From Saccharothrix sp. NRRL B-16314 (GTDB lineage: Bacteria > Actinomycetota > Actinomycetes > Mycobacteriales > Pseudonocardiaceae), in NCBI RefSeq assembly GCF_000716595.1, contig NZ_JNXC01000004.1:218084-282083 (forward strand): a stretch of DNA of 64,000 nt. The letters are read 5' to 3'. The notes below the pieces were generated by a model that was not told the origin of the DNA, ran no database searches, and was given only the letters and a program-made list of their open reading frames with translations. Each line of letters opens with the position of its first letter. The first letter of the stretch is position 1. The position numbers and the translations under genes were made by a program. Below, in pieces: positions 17,564 through 25,593 of this stretch.

Positions 17564-17581
17564 TTCGAACATGTGTTCGAA
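17564..17581. promoter_or_regulatory. LexA (SOS) box between radical SAM gene and pnuC
   Basis: TTCGAACATGTGTTCGAA. The core CGAACATGTGTTCG (17566-17579) matches the Gram-positive/mycobacterial SOS consensus CGAAC-RNRY-GTTCG exactly. It lies 8 bases from the radical SAM start on one side and 22 bases from the pnuC start on the other, so LexA could govern either or both. I recall Rv2578c being listed as a mycobacterial SOS gene; unverified here. Confidence 0.85.
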
Positions 17582-17602
17582 CTACGGTCAAACGGAGTGC
17601 CC

Positions 17603-18253
17603 GTGTCAGTGCTGGACGTCATCCTCTGGCCCTTCAACACCCCCGCGGTGACCTTCGCCGGCGTGACCACCAGCTGGGGCGAGGTGGCCGGTTTCATCAC
17701 CGGCGCGCTCTGCGTGTGGCTCGTGGCCCGGCAGAACCCGTTGAACTGGCCGATCGGCATCCTCAACAACCTCGCCTTCCTGGTGCTGTTCGCGACCAGC
17801 GGCCTGTACGCCGACTCGTGGCTCCAGGTCGTCTACGTCGCGCTCGCGCTGTACGGCTGGTGGGCGTGGCTCCGGGGCGGCACCGAACGCACACCGCTGC
17901 CGGTCAGCCGGACCACCCGCGCGCAGTGGTGGTGGCTGCTGGCGGCCGGCGTGGCCGGGACGCTGCTGCTGGTGTGGGTGCTCACCTCGTTCACCACCTC
18001 GACGGTGCCCTGGCCGGATTCCGTGACCACCGTGCTCTCCCTGCTGGCCACGTGGGGCCAGACCCGCAAGAAGGTCGAGTGCTGGTGGCTGTGGATCGCC
18101 GCGGACGTGATCTACGTTCCGTTGTACGCCTACAAGGACCTGTGGCTGACGGCGATCCTCTACGTCGGCTTCATGGCCCTCTGCGTGCTGGGCCTGCGCA
18201 ACTGGACGAAGGCCCTGCGCGAGGACGAGCGCGACGAGCTGGTCGCCGCGTGA
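17603..18253 (+). CDS. pnuC: Nicotinamide riboside transporter PnuC
   Basis: 216 residues from a GTG preceded by GGAG; further GTGs at 17597 and 17609 are possible starts. About seven hydrophobic segments. The family motifs are the W-G-E-V-A-G-F-I-T-G start of the transmembrane bundle, Q-N-P-L-N-W-P-I-G-I-L-N-N and K-K-V-E-C-W-W-L-W-I-A-A-D-V-I-Y. PnuC facilitates nicotinamide riboside entry, with trapping by phosphorylation. The next gene, overlapping by GTGA, encodes a NadR-type enzyme that would do this. A LexA box lies just upstream. Confidence 0.92.
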   Translation: MSVLDVILWPFNTPAVTFAGVTTSWGEVAGFITGALCVWLVARQNPLNWPIGILNNLAFLVLFATSGLYADSWLQVVYVALALYGWWAWLRGGTERTPLPVSRTTRAQWWWLLAAGVAGTLLLVWVLTSFTTSTVPWPDSVTTVLSLLATWGQTRKKVECWWLWIAADVIYVPLYAYKDLWLTAILYVGFMALCVLGLRNWTKALREDERDELVAA

Positions 18254-19365
18254 CCGACTTCGACCACGCGCTGGTGCTCGGCAAGTTCTACCCGCCCCAC
18301 GCCGGCCACCACCACCTCATCCGCACCGCCGCCGCGCGCAGCCGGCGGACCACCGTGACCGTGCTGGCGTCGGCCGTCGAGTCCATCCCGGTGGCCGACC
18401 GGGTGGCGTGGCTGCGCGCCGAGCACGCCGGCACGCCCGGTCTCGTCGTGCTCGGCGACGTGGACGACCACGAGATGGACTTCCACAGCGACGCCGTGTG
18501 GGAGCTGCACATGGGCGTGGCGAGGGCGGTTCTCGCGCGACGGGCGATCATGGACGGCGACCCGGCGTCGGCGGCGGTCGACGCGGTGTTCTCCAGCGAG
18601 CACTACGGCGACGAGATGGCCAAACGGCTGGGCGCCGCGCACGTGCTGGTCGACGTGGACCGCGACACCTTCCCCGTGTCGGGGACGGCGGTCCGGGCCG
18701 ATCCGCGCGGCCAGTGGGCGCACCTCGCGCGGGCGACCCGGGTGGGGCTGTGCGCGCGGATCGTCGTGCTCGGGGCGGAGAGCACCGGCACCACGACGTT
18801 GTCGCGCGACCTCGCGGCTGCGCTGGGCGCGCCGTGGGTGCCCGAGTACGGGCGTGAGCACACCGAGCTGAAGCTGGCCGCCGCCCGCGCGTTCGACCCG
18901 GACGCCGCCGTGGACGGTCTGGTGTGGACGGTCGGCGACTTCCAGGACGTGGCGCGCCGGCAGCGGGAGCTGACCGACGCCGCGGTGGACGGCCCGGTCC
19001 TGGTGTGCGACAACGACTCGTGGGCGGCGACCGTCTGGGGCCACCGGTACCTGGGCGCGCCGCACCCGGACATCGCGCCGGACGCCGACCGCCCCGCCCT
19101 GTACCTGCTCACCGATCACGTCGGCGTGCCGTTCGAGCAGGACGGGTGGCGGGACGGCGAGCACCTGCGGGCGTGGATGACGGCCGAGTTCCAGGCGGGA
19201 CTGTCCGCGCGGGACGTGCCGTGGCGGCTGGTCACCGGGTCGCCGGAGCAGCGGCTGCGGCAGGCCCTCGCGGCGTGCGAGGAGGCGGTGGCCCGGCACT
19301 TCCGGTTCACCGACCCGCTCGGTCAGGTCACGGTCGGCTTGCCGAGCGTGACACCGCACGCCTGA
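18250..19365 (+). CDS. nadR: NadR-type bifunctional NMN adenylyltransferase/ribosylnicotinamide kinase
   Basis: 371 residues, GTG overlapping the pnuC stop. The N-terminal nucleotidyltransferase domain has G-K-F-Y-P-P-H-A-G-H-H (the HxGH motif) and, near 145, F-P-V-S-G-T-A-V-R. The C-terminal kinase domain starts with G-A-E-S-T-G-T-T-T, where the Lys of a Walker A motif is Thr; I believe actinobacterial homologues often show this. There is no N-terminal HTH, so it is not a repressor like enterobacterial NadR. With PnuC it would convert imported nicotinamide riboside to NMN and NAD. Confidence 0.9.
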   Translation: MTDFDHALVLGKFYPPHAGHHHLIRTAAARSRRTTVTVLASAVESIPVADRVAWLRAEHAGTPGLVVLGDVDDHEMDFHSDAVWELHMGVARAVLARRAIMDGDPASAAVDAVFSSEHYGDEMAKRLGAAHVLVDVDRDTFPVSGTAVRADPRGQWAHLARATRVGLCARIVVLGAESTGTTTLSRDLAAALGAPWVPEYGREHTELKLAAARAFDPDAAVDGLVWTVGDFQDVARRQRELTDAAVDGPVLVCDNDSWAATVWGHRYLGAPHPDIAPDADRPALYLLTDHVGVPFEQDGWRDGEHLRAWMTAEFQAGLSARDVPWRLVTGSPEQRLRQALAACEEAVARHFRFTDPLGQVTVGLPSVTPHA

Positions 19366-19380
19366 GGTGGGTCGGGCAGT

Positions 19381-20814
19381 ATGTGCGCCGTGCACGCCAA
19401 GGATCTGATCGCCGCGCACGGCGGACACGGACACGGACACGGCCGCTCCACCGAACCCTCCTCCCAGCCGGTTCGGAAGCTGTTGCTGGTCCTGCTGCTG
19501 CCGTTCGCGCTGGCCACCGTGGTGGGCACGCTGCTGCTGTACCCGTTCGGGCACGAGCAGCGCACGGGCGCGGAGGCCGGGCTCGCGCAGGTGCCGGTGC
19601 GCGGTGACGTGACGGCCGTGGCGCAGGGCGGGTGCGGGCCGGACGCGACCGCGCCCGGCGCCACCGGGTGCTTCCTGGTGACCGTGAAGATGAGCGACGG
19701 CGCGGCGGCCGGGCGGGACGTCCGCATCCCGATCCCCGACCAGCCGGGCACGCCGAAGTTCGAGGTCGGTGACGCGGTCGTGCTGTCCTACGGCGGCGGC
19801 GACCCGAACGACAGCACGTCGTACCAGCTGGCCGACTTCCAGCGCGGGGTTCCGCTGCTGCTGCTCGCCGTGCTGTTCGCGGCGGCGGTGCTGCTGCTGG
19901 GGCGGTGGCAGGGGCTGGCGGCGCTGGGCGCGCTGGCGTTGAGCTTCGTGGTGCTGGCGCTGTTCGTGCTGCCCGCGATCCTCGCCGGTGAGAGCCCGCT
20001 GACCGTGGCCGTCGTCGGCGCCGGGCTGATCATGTTCGTGGTGCTGTACCTGACGCACGGGTTCTCCGCGCGGACGTCCACGGCGGTGCTGGGCACGTTG
20101 GCCAGCCTGGCGTTGATCGGCGTGCTGGGTGCCGCGTTCTCCGCGTTCGGGAAGCTGACCGGGCTGGACCAGGAGAGCGCGAACCTGGTGTCGCTGCTCG
20201 GGCACGACATCGACACCCGCGGGCTGCTGCTGGCGGGCACCATCATCGGCGCGCTGGGCGTGCTGGACGACGTGACCGTGACGCAGACCAGCGCGGTGTG
20301 GGAGCTGCGCCGGGCGAACCCGTCGCTCGGGTTCCGGGAGCTGTACGCGGCGGGGTCGCGGATCGGCCGCGACCACCTGTCATCCGTGGTGAACACGCTG
20401 GTCATGGCGTACGCGGGCACGGCGCTGCCGTTGCTGCTGGCGTTCTCGCTGTCCGGGCGGACGCTGGGCGAGATCCTCACCGCGCAGGAGGTGGCGCAGG
20501 AGGTCGTGCGGACGCTGGTGGGCAGCATCGGCCTGGTGGCCGCCGTGCCCATCACCACCGCCCTGGCCACGTTCGTCGCCGGTCGCGAACCGTTCCCCGC
20601 CTCCCCCGCGCCCGACGACGACCGCACGCCAGACACGGACGAGGTCACGTCGGCGCTGAACCCCACGTGGCGCAAGCGGGTGTCCGGTGACCTGCGGACC
20701 GGCTACGACCCGGCCAAGGGTCCGTGGCGCCGTCCCGCCGCTAGCGGGCAAGCAGGACCAGCACCAGGGCGATCGCGGCGGGCACGGCCTGCACGACCAG
20801 GATCCGACGACTGA
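19381..20814 (+). CDS. YibE/F-family membrane protein
   Basis: 477 residues from an ATG (a GTG 9 bases later is an alternative). It has a short His/Gly-rich cytoplasmic N-terminus (H-G-G-H-G-H-G-H-G), one membrane segment (about 35-55), an extracytoplasmic beta domain (about 60-155) and then seven or so hydrophobic helices containing the family's L-G-V-L-D-D-V-T-V-T-Q and Y-A-G-T-A-L-P-L-L-L motifs. The role of the family is not established. The tail is basic and low-complexity, and its last 74 bases overlap the convergent DUF1304 gene. Confidence 0.85.
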   Translation: MCAVHAKDLIAAHGGHGHGHGRSTEPSSQPVRKLLLVLLLPFALATVVGTLLLYPFGHEQRTGAEAGLAQVPVRGDVTAVAQGGCGPDATAPGATGCFLVTVKMSDGAAAGRDVRIPIPDQPGTPKFEVGDAVVLSYGGGDPNDSTSYQLADFQRGVPLLLLAVLFAAAVLLLGRWQGLAALGALALSFVVLALFVLPAILAGESPLTVAVVGAGLIMFVVLYLTHGFSARTSTAVLGTLASLALIGVLGAAFSAFGKLTGLDQESANLVSLLGHDIDTRGLLLAGTIIGALGVLDDVTVTQTSAVWELRRANPSLGFRELYAAGSRIGRDHLSSVVNTLVMAYAGTALPLLLAFSLSGRTLGEILTAQEVAQEVVRTLVGSIGLVAAVPITTALATFVAGREPFPASPAPDDDRTPDTDEVTSALNPTWRKRVSGDLRTGYDPAKGPWRRPAASGQAGPAPGRSRRARPARPGSDD

Positions 20815-21103
20815 CCGTCGCCGCGCCGTACAGGCCCGCCACGATCACGCAGATCAGGAAGAACACCGCGAACGCGAACCCCGTCGTGCCCGGCGCGATC
20901 AACGCGAAGATCAGACCGGCTGCCAGGAAGCCGTTGTAGAGCCCCTGGTTGGCGGCCAGCACCTTGGACTCGGCGGCGAACGCCTCGGTCGTGCCGAACG
21001 TCGCACGGCCTCGCGGAGTGGTCCAGAGGAACATCTCCAGCACGACGATGTAGAGGTGGACGGCCGCGACGAGCGCGGTCAGGACATCAGCGGCGATCTG
21101 CAC
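20741..21103 (-). CDS. DUF1304 small membrane protein
   Basis: 120 residues from a GTG at 21101-21103. It has four hydrophobic segments, with H-L-Y-I-V-V-L-E-M-F-L-W after the first and L-A-A-N-Q-G-L-Y-N-G-F-L-A-A-G-L before the second, both DUF1304 hallmarks. The function is unknown. The start lies 20 bases from a divergent gene, with overlapping -10-like boxes, and there is no ribosome-binding site, suggesting a leaderless transcript. Confidence 0.85.
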   Translation of the reverse strand: MQIAADVLTALVAAVHLYIVVLEMFLWTTPRGRATFGTTEAFAAESKVLAANQGLYNGFLAAGLIFALIAPGTTGFAFAVFFLICVIVAGLYGAATVSRRILVVQAVPAAIALVLVLLAR

Positions 21104-21110
21104 GGATCGG

Positions 21111-21117
21111 TAACGTA
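21111..21117. promoter_or_regulatory. Overlapping divergent -10 boxes, two leaderless genes
   Basis: TAACGT (21111-21116, plus strand) lies 6 bases before the ATG at 21123, and TACGTT (21117-21112, minus strand) lies 8 bases before the GTG at 21103. Neither start has a ribosome-binding site. The same bases would serve as -10 for both directions, so the two genes should compete for polymerase. No good -35 is visible for either. Confidence 0.45.
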
Positions 21118-21122
21118 CTCGC

Positions 21123-21530
21123 ATGCTGAGGACCGTGTTGAGCCTCACCACCCGGGTCGCCACCGGGTTGGTCTCGGGCGTGCTGTCACTGCCGCGGATC
21201 GCGGACGCCCTGGAGCAGCTGGCACCACTGGCGCAGGCACTGCCGCAGGTCGTCGAGCTGCGCGGCACGCTCGAACGGCTGGAACAGCTCGCCACGTTCC
21301 TCGCCAACGAGCTGCCGGAGGCGTTGCACCAGCTGGAAGCGGTCCGGCAGCAGCTGGCGGACCTGGCGCCCAAGATCACCGCGCTGGCGGACGACACCGG
21401 GCAGCTCGACGAGTCGATCCGGGTGCTGGCCGCCGCGCTCGGGCCGCTGCAGGGCACCACCGAGCGGTTGGGCCGGTTGGTCGACCGGCTGCCGGACCGC
21501 AAGCGTCGCGGACCGGCGCTACCTGGATAA
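21123..21530 (+). CDS. Small helical protein of unknown function
   Basis: 135 residues from an ATG. The sequence is almost wholly helix-forming, with regular Leu/Ala heptad-like spacing (R-I-A-D-A-L-E-Q-L-A-P-L-A-Q-A-L, then L-E-R-L-E-Q-L, then L-H-Q-L-E-A-V-R-Q-Q-L-A-D-L) and a basic C-terminus. It resembles the helical bundles seen in phasin-like or coiled-coil proteins. No catalytic motif. Seven bases separate it from the spermidine-synthase-like gene. Confidence 0.65.
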   Translation: MLRTVLSLTTRVATGLVSGVLSLPRIADALEQLAPLAQALPQVVELRGTLERLEQLATFLANELPEALHQLEAVRQQLADLAPKITALADDTGQLDESIRVLAAALGPLQGTTERLGRLVDRLPDRKRRGPALPG

Positions 21531-21537
21531 TCAGCGG

Positions 21538-22401
21538 GTGGGACGGATCCGGAAAGCCGACGAGACCATCAGCCGGGAGGTCGACTCGGGCATCGCGGAA
21601 CTGGTTCCCGACCCGGACGTGCCCAGGGCGTGGATGCTGCGCCTGAACGGCACGCCGCAGTCGCACGTCGACCTGGACGACCCGACGCACCTTGAGTTCG
21701 AGTACCTGCGCAGGCTCGGCCACGTCGCCGACCTGGTCGCGCCGGGCAGCGACCCGATCCGGGTGCTGCACCTGGGCGGCGGCGCGCTCACCCTCCCCCG
21801 GTACATCGCCACCACTCGGCCGCGGTCCACCCAGCAGGTCGTGGAGATCGACGCGGCGTTGATCGACCTGGTCCGGGGCGTCCTCCCGCTGGACCGGAAC
21901 TGGCGGCTGCGCATCCGCAACGGTGACGCGCGGGCAGTGCTGGCCAAGGCGCCCGAGGACGCGTTCGACCTGGTCGTGACCGACGTGTTCGCCGGTGCCC
22001 GGACGCCCGCGCACCTGACGTCGGTCGAGTTCGTCGCGCTGGCGTCGCACACCCTGCGCCCGGGTGGGGTCTACGCGGCGAACATCGGCGACGGCGGCAA
22101 GCTGGCGTTCGCCAAGGCGCAGGCCGCCACCGTCCGCGCCGTGTTCCCGCACGTGTGCGTGCTGGCGGAGCCGGGTGTGTTCCGGGGCAGGCGGTTCGGC
22201 AACTTCGTCATCGTCGCGTCACACGTCGAGCTGCCGGTCGCGGCCCTGACCAGGCTCACGGCCGGCGACCCGTTCCCGGGGCGCGTCGAGCACGACGACT
22301 CCCTGATCCGCTTCATCGGCGGCGCGCCGGCGACCACGGACGAAACGGCCACCCAGTCACCTTCCCCGCCCAAGGGCACTTGGGGCCTGCCCGACGAGTG
22401 A
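21538..22401 (+). CDS. Spermidine synthase-like methyltransferase-fold protein
   Basis: 287 residues from a GTG. It has the Rossmann glycine motif of the spermine/spermidine synthase family (I-R-V-L-H-L-G-G-G-A-L-T-L-P-R-Y), the acidic cofactor residue in Q-V-V-E-I-D-A-A-L-I-D-L, and D-A-F-D-L-V-V-T-D-V-F-A-G at motif 4. Actinobacterial relatives are usually annotated as spermidine synthase-like or fused to MFS domains; aminopropyl transfer is unproven. The GATAAT at 21526-21531, 6 bases before the GTG, could be an internal leaderless promoter. Confidence 0.8.
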   Translation: MGRIRKADETISREVDSGIAELVPDPDVPRAWMLRLNGTPQSHVDLDDPTHLEFEYLRRLGHVADLVAPGSDPIRVLHLGGGALTLPRYIATTRPRSTQQVVEIDAALIDLVRGVLPLDRNWRLRIRNGDARAVLAKAPEDAFDLVVTDVFAGARTPAHLTSVEFVALASHTLRPGGVYAANIGDGGKLAFAKAQAATVRAVFPHVCVLAEPGVFRGRRFGNFVIVASHVELPVAALTRLTAGDPFPGRVEHDDSLIRFIGGAPATTDETATQSPSPPKGTWGLPDE

Positions 22402-22432
22402 GCGGCTAGCGGCGCGGCCACCCCGAAAACGC

Positions 22433-22491
22433 GTGAGTCCTACGTTCAGAACCCGTGAGTCCTACGTTCGCGACCCCCGAATTCAACGCTC
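22433..22491 (+). repeat. Three-copy 15-bp repeat array, 22-bp period
   Basis: GTGAGTCCTACGTTC occurs exactly at 22433-22447 and 22455-22469. A variant ending GAATTCAACGCTC occupies 22477-22491. Starts are 22 bases apart, with 7-base spacers AGAACCC and GCGACCC. The same motif and period recur at 54841-55035. It lies 31 bases after a stop codon, in DNA with no gene. Confidence 0.85.
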
Positions 22492-22821
22492 AGAACGCGG
22501 ACGTCGCGCTTAAGCGGGCATGTACCGCCGGTGTACCGGCACGTCGGATGCTCGTTGCGCGTGGGTACCGGCGGCGGCTCCGGACGAGGGGTGGGGCCGC
22601 CGCGCACGGCCCCGCCGCACGCCGCCGCACCCCACCAACGTCACCCCATCAACGTCACCGCACACCGCACGCGTCACCGCACCCGCCGCACGCGTCACCG
22701 CACACCGCCGGCGTCACCGCACCCGCCGCACCCGCCGCACGAGTCACCGCACGCCGCCTCACCCACCGCACGCCGCTGGCATCACCGCACGCCGCCGCAC
22801 CTCACCGACGGAGCGGACGTG
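22492..22821. repeat. Low-complexity intergenic DNA with CGTCACCGCAC-type tandem repeats
   Basis: From about 22606 to 22806 the plus strand is built from variants of CGTCACCGCAC and CCGCCGCAC units, in irregular tandem order and almost free of T. Open frames through it are His/Pro/Thr-rich and appear in several frames at once, as expected of non-coding repeats. It follows the 22-bp-period array and runs up to the stop of the next, oppositely oriented gene. No other element is seen. Confidence 0.6.
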
Positions 22822-23451
22822 TCAGGCCTGGTCGAGGGTCGAGACGAAGCGGGAGATGGCTTCGGGGGTGAGCTTCTGGGCCAGCCGGCCGGTGGGCGCC
22901 ATGGAGCCCAGCCGGTAGAGGGGTCGGTCGGCGGCGGCCAGGCCGCGGGCCTCGGCACGCAGTTGGGCCACCAGCAGCTCGGAGAACACCAACCCCGGCG
23001 CGTCACCCCGACCCGCCAGCACGTCGGCCAGCTTGCGCAGCGACAGGACGCCCTGCTCCCGTCCACCGGTCCCCGCGTAGATCGCCAACGCCAAGTTGAT
23101 CGCCTTGCCCCCGCCACGCACGAACAGCCCGACAGTCCGGGTGCCACGCATGTCGGTGACGAGCAGATCCAACTGGTCGGCGACGTGGAGGTCCACCGAA
23201 CGCGTGCCGAACGCGCGCACCGACAGCACGCGGCCGTCCAGCCACACCCGCCGCCGCGCCTCGGACCACGCCAGCAGCAACAGCGGCAGCGCGAACACCG
23301 CCGCCGTCACCAGACCGGCGGTCCGCCCGGCGAGCAACCCCAGCAACCCGCCGAACGCGCCGGCCACGATCAGCGCGCCGATGCCGACCGTCCGCGCGCG
23401 CTTGCGCACCGCCTTCGGGTCGAGCAGGTCAAGGGCAATCCGCTCGCTCAC
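22822..23451 (-). CDS. Membrane protein of unknown function, co-translated with hisS
   Basis: 209 residues. The ATG overlaps the hisS stop (ATGA). Two adjacent hydrophobic segments (about 22-62) are followed by a PH-like strand-rich region ([22 protein letters not shown]) and a helical C-terminus. Actinobacterial hisS genes are often followed by such a protein; its role is unknown. Confidence 0.7.
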   Translation of the reverse strand: MSERIALDLLDPKAVRKRARTVGIGALIVAGAFGGLLGLLAGRTAGLVTAAVFALPLLLLAWSEARRRVWLDGRVLSVRAFGTRSVDLHVADQLDLLVTDMRGTRTVGLFVRGGGKAINLALAIYAGTGGREQGVLSLRKLADVLAGRGDAPGLVFSELLVAQLRAEARGLAAADRPLYRLGSMAPTGRLAQKLTPEAISRFVSTLDQA

Positions 23452-24743
23452 CGGCCCAACGCCTCCAGCACCGAGATCACCACGTCCGCCAGCGGCACGG
23501 GACGCTGGTCACCCGACGCCAACTCCTTCACCTGCACGACGCCGGCCTCGATGTCACGCTCGCCCAGCACCAGCGCGAACCGCGCACCGGACCGGTCGGC
23601 GCCCTTCATCGCACCCTTGAGCCCCTTGCCGCCGTACGACAGGTCGAACCGCACCCCGGCCGCACGCAGCGGCGCGGACAACGCGACCAGCCGCGACTTC
23701 GCCGCCTCGCCCAACGGCACGCCGTACACGTCGCACCGCGTCTCGTCACCCGGCGACACGCCCTCGACCTGGCACGCCAGCAGCGCCCGGTCCACGCCGA
23801 GCCCGAACCCGACGCCGGACAGCGGCTGCCCGCCCAACTGCTCCATCAACCCGTCGTAACGCCCGCCGCCGCCGATGCCGGACTGCGCGCCCAACCCGTC
23901 GTGCACGAACTCGAACGTCGTCTTCGTGTAGTAGTCCAGACCGCGCACCATCCGCGGGTTCTCCACGAACTTCACGCCCAGGTCGTTCAGGTAGCCCTTG
24001 ACCTGCTCGTAGTGCGCCAGCGATTCCGCCGACAGGTTGTCCACCATCAGCGGCGCGTCCGCGACCAGCTCACGCACCTCGGGCCGCTTGTCGTCCAGCA
24101 CCCGCAACGGGTTCAGCTCGGCCCGCCGCCGCGTCTCCTCGTCCAGCGGCAGCGCGGCCAGGAAGTCCTGCAGCTTCTCCCGGTACTGCGGACGGCACGT
24201 GGTGTCGCCCAGCGACGTCAGCTCAAGCCGGTACCCGGTCAGCCCCAACGCCCGGAACCCCGCGTCGGCGACCGCGATGACCTCGGCGTCCAACGCCGGG
24301 TCGTCCACGCCGACCGCCTCGACGCCGACCTGGTGGAACTGCCGGTAGCGCCCGGCCTGCGGCTGCTCGGCGCGGAAGAACTGCCCCGCGTACGCGAGCT
24401 TCACCGGCAACTGCCCGCGGTCGAGCCCGTGCTCGATCACCGCGCGCATCACGCCGGCCGTGCCCTCGGGCCGCAGCGTGATCGACCGGTTGCCCCGGTC
24501 GGTGAACGTGTACATCTCCTTGCTGACCACGTCGGTCGACTCGCCGACGCCACGCGCGAACAGCGCGGTGTCCTCGAAGACGGGCAGCTCGACGTAGCCG
24601 TACCCGGCCCGGCGCGCGGACTCGATCAGGGTGTCGCGGACCGCCAGGAACGACGCGGAGGTCGGCGGGAAGTAGTCGGGCACGCCCTTGGGCGCGGCGA
24701 ACGGTGGTGCGGAGGAAGCGGGTGCGGAGGAAGACGTCGTCAC
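23448..24743 (-). CDS. hisS: Histidyl-tRNA synthetase
   Basis: 431 residues. Class II synthetase motifs: motif 2 [16 protein letters not shown], histidine-binding blocks [13 protein letters not shown] and G-G-G-G-R-Y-D-G-L, and motif 3 [12 protein letters not shown]-terminal anticodon-binding domain follows. It charges tRNA-His with histidine. A 15-residue Ser/Ala/Pro-rich N-terminal extension precedes the usual P-K-G-V-P-D-Y start. The MBL hydrolase gene ends 4 bases before it. Confidence 0.97.
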   Translation of the reverse strand: MTTSSSAPASSAPPFAAPKGVPDYFPPTSASFLAVRDTLIESARRAGYGYVELPVFEDTALFARGVGESTDVVSKEMYTFTDRGNRSITLRPEGTAGVMRAVIEHGLDRGQLPVKLAYAGQFFRAEQPQAGRYRQFHQVGVEAVGVDDPALDAEVIAVADAGFRALGLTGYRLELTSLGDTTCRPQYREKLQDFLAALPLDEETRRRAELNPLRVLDDKRPEVRELVADAPLMVDNLSAESLAHYEQVKGYLNDLGVKFVENPRMVRGLDYYTKTTFEFVHDGLGAQSGIGGGGRYDGLMEQLGGQPLSGVGFGLGVDRALLACQVEGVSPGDETRCDVYGVPLGEAAKSRLVALSAPLRAAGVRFDLSYGGKGLKGAMKGADRSGARFALVLGERDIEAGVVQVKELASGDQRPVPLADVVISVLEALGR

Positions 24744-24747
24744 GGTT

Positions 24748-25449
24748 CTACAGTCCTCGGTGCGGTGCGGCCGGCGCGTCGGCTGAACCCAGTCCCAGCA
24801 GGAACGGGTTGCCCGCGCGCTCGCGGCCGATGGTCGTCGTGGGCCCGTGGCCGGGCAGCACCACCGTGTCGTCGGCCAACGTCAGCACCTTGGTGCGCAG
24901 GGACGTCAGCATCTCGCGGTGGTTGCCGCCCGGCAGGTCGGTGCGTCCGATGGAGCCGGCGAAGAGGGTGTCGCCGGACAGCACGAGCCGTCCGCCCTCT
25001 TCCGTGCCGGCGCGGAACATCACCGACCCGCCGGTATGGCCCGGTGTGTGGTCGACGGTCAGCCGGAGACCCGCCAGGTCCAGCTCGGCGCCGTCGGTCA
25101 GTTCGCGCACCTCGCGCGGCTCCCGCATCTCCAGGTTGCCGCCGAAGAAGGACCGCGACTCGGCGCTGATCCCCTTGAGCGGGTCGGACAGCAGGTCGCG
25201 GTCGTCGGGGTGGATCCACGCCGGTATGTCGTTGCCGTCGCAGACGGGCGCGACGGAGAACGAGTGGTCGAAGTGCCCGTGCGTGAGCAGCACCGCGACC
25301 GGGGACAGCCGGTGCTCGCGCAGCGCCTCGGCGATCGGCTCGGCCGCGTCCTGGCCGGGATCGACCACCACGCACGCCCCGCCGGCACCCGTGGCCAGCA
25401 CGAAGCAGTTGGCCTGGAGGGCGCCGGTCGGGAACCCGATCACCAGCAC
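24748..25449 (-). CDS. MBL-fold metallo-hydrolase (glyoxalase II-like)
   Basis: 233 residues from the GTG at 25447-25449, preceded by GAGAGG at a good distance; the frame stays open a little further. Metal motifs: [23 protein letters not shown] and V-L-P-G-H-G-P-T-T. This is the hydroxyacylglutathione/mycothiol-thioester hydrolase-like branch, found next to hisS in many actinobacteria. The natural thioester substrate is not known. Confidence 0.9.
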   Translation of the reverse strand: MLVIGFPTGALQANCFVLATGAGGACVVVDPGQDAAEPIAEALREHRLSPVAVLLTHGHFDHSFSVAPVCDGNDIPAWIHPDDRDLLSDPLKGISAESRSFFGGNLEMREPREVRELTDGAELDLAGLRLTVDHTPGHTGGSVMFRAGTEEGGRLVLSGDTLFAGSIGRTDLPGGNHREMLTSLRTKVLTLADDTVVLPGHGPTTTIGRERAGNPFLLGLGSADAPAAPHRGL

Positions 25450-25593
25450 GGGATCACCTCTCGTCGGCAACGGATCTACAACGGATCCCTGCGGACCCCG
25501 TCAACCAGCCTATCCGGCATACACCAGCCATATACGTGCCCCCTAGACTGCTGACCGATCGTCGCCGTCGACGGGAGATCAGGGAGGTTGCAG

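Noticed and set aside
15508..19365. Very long plus-strand open frame (over 1200 codons)
   Set aside because: Its first two thirds are antisense to the radical-SAM/intein gene and overlap pnuC; only the end is the real nadR. GC-rich DNA leaves antisense frames open.
22455..22871. Protein-coding gene starting inside the 15-mer repeat (V-S-P-T-F-A)
   Set aside because: The start is a repeat unit, the body is the T-free tandem repeat, and several frames are open equally.
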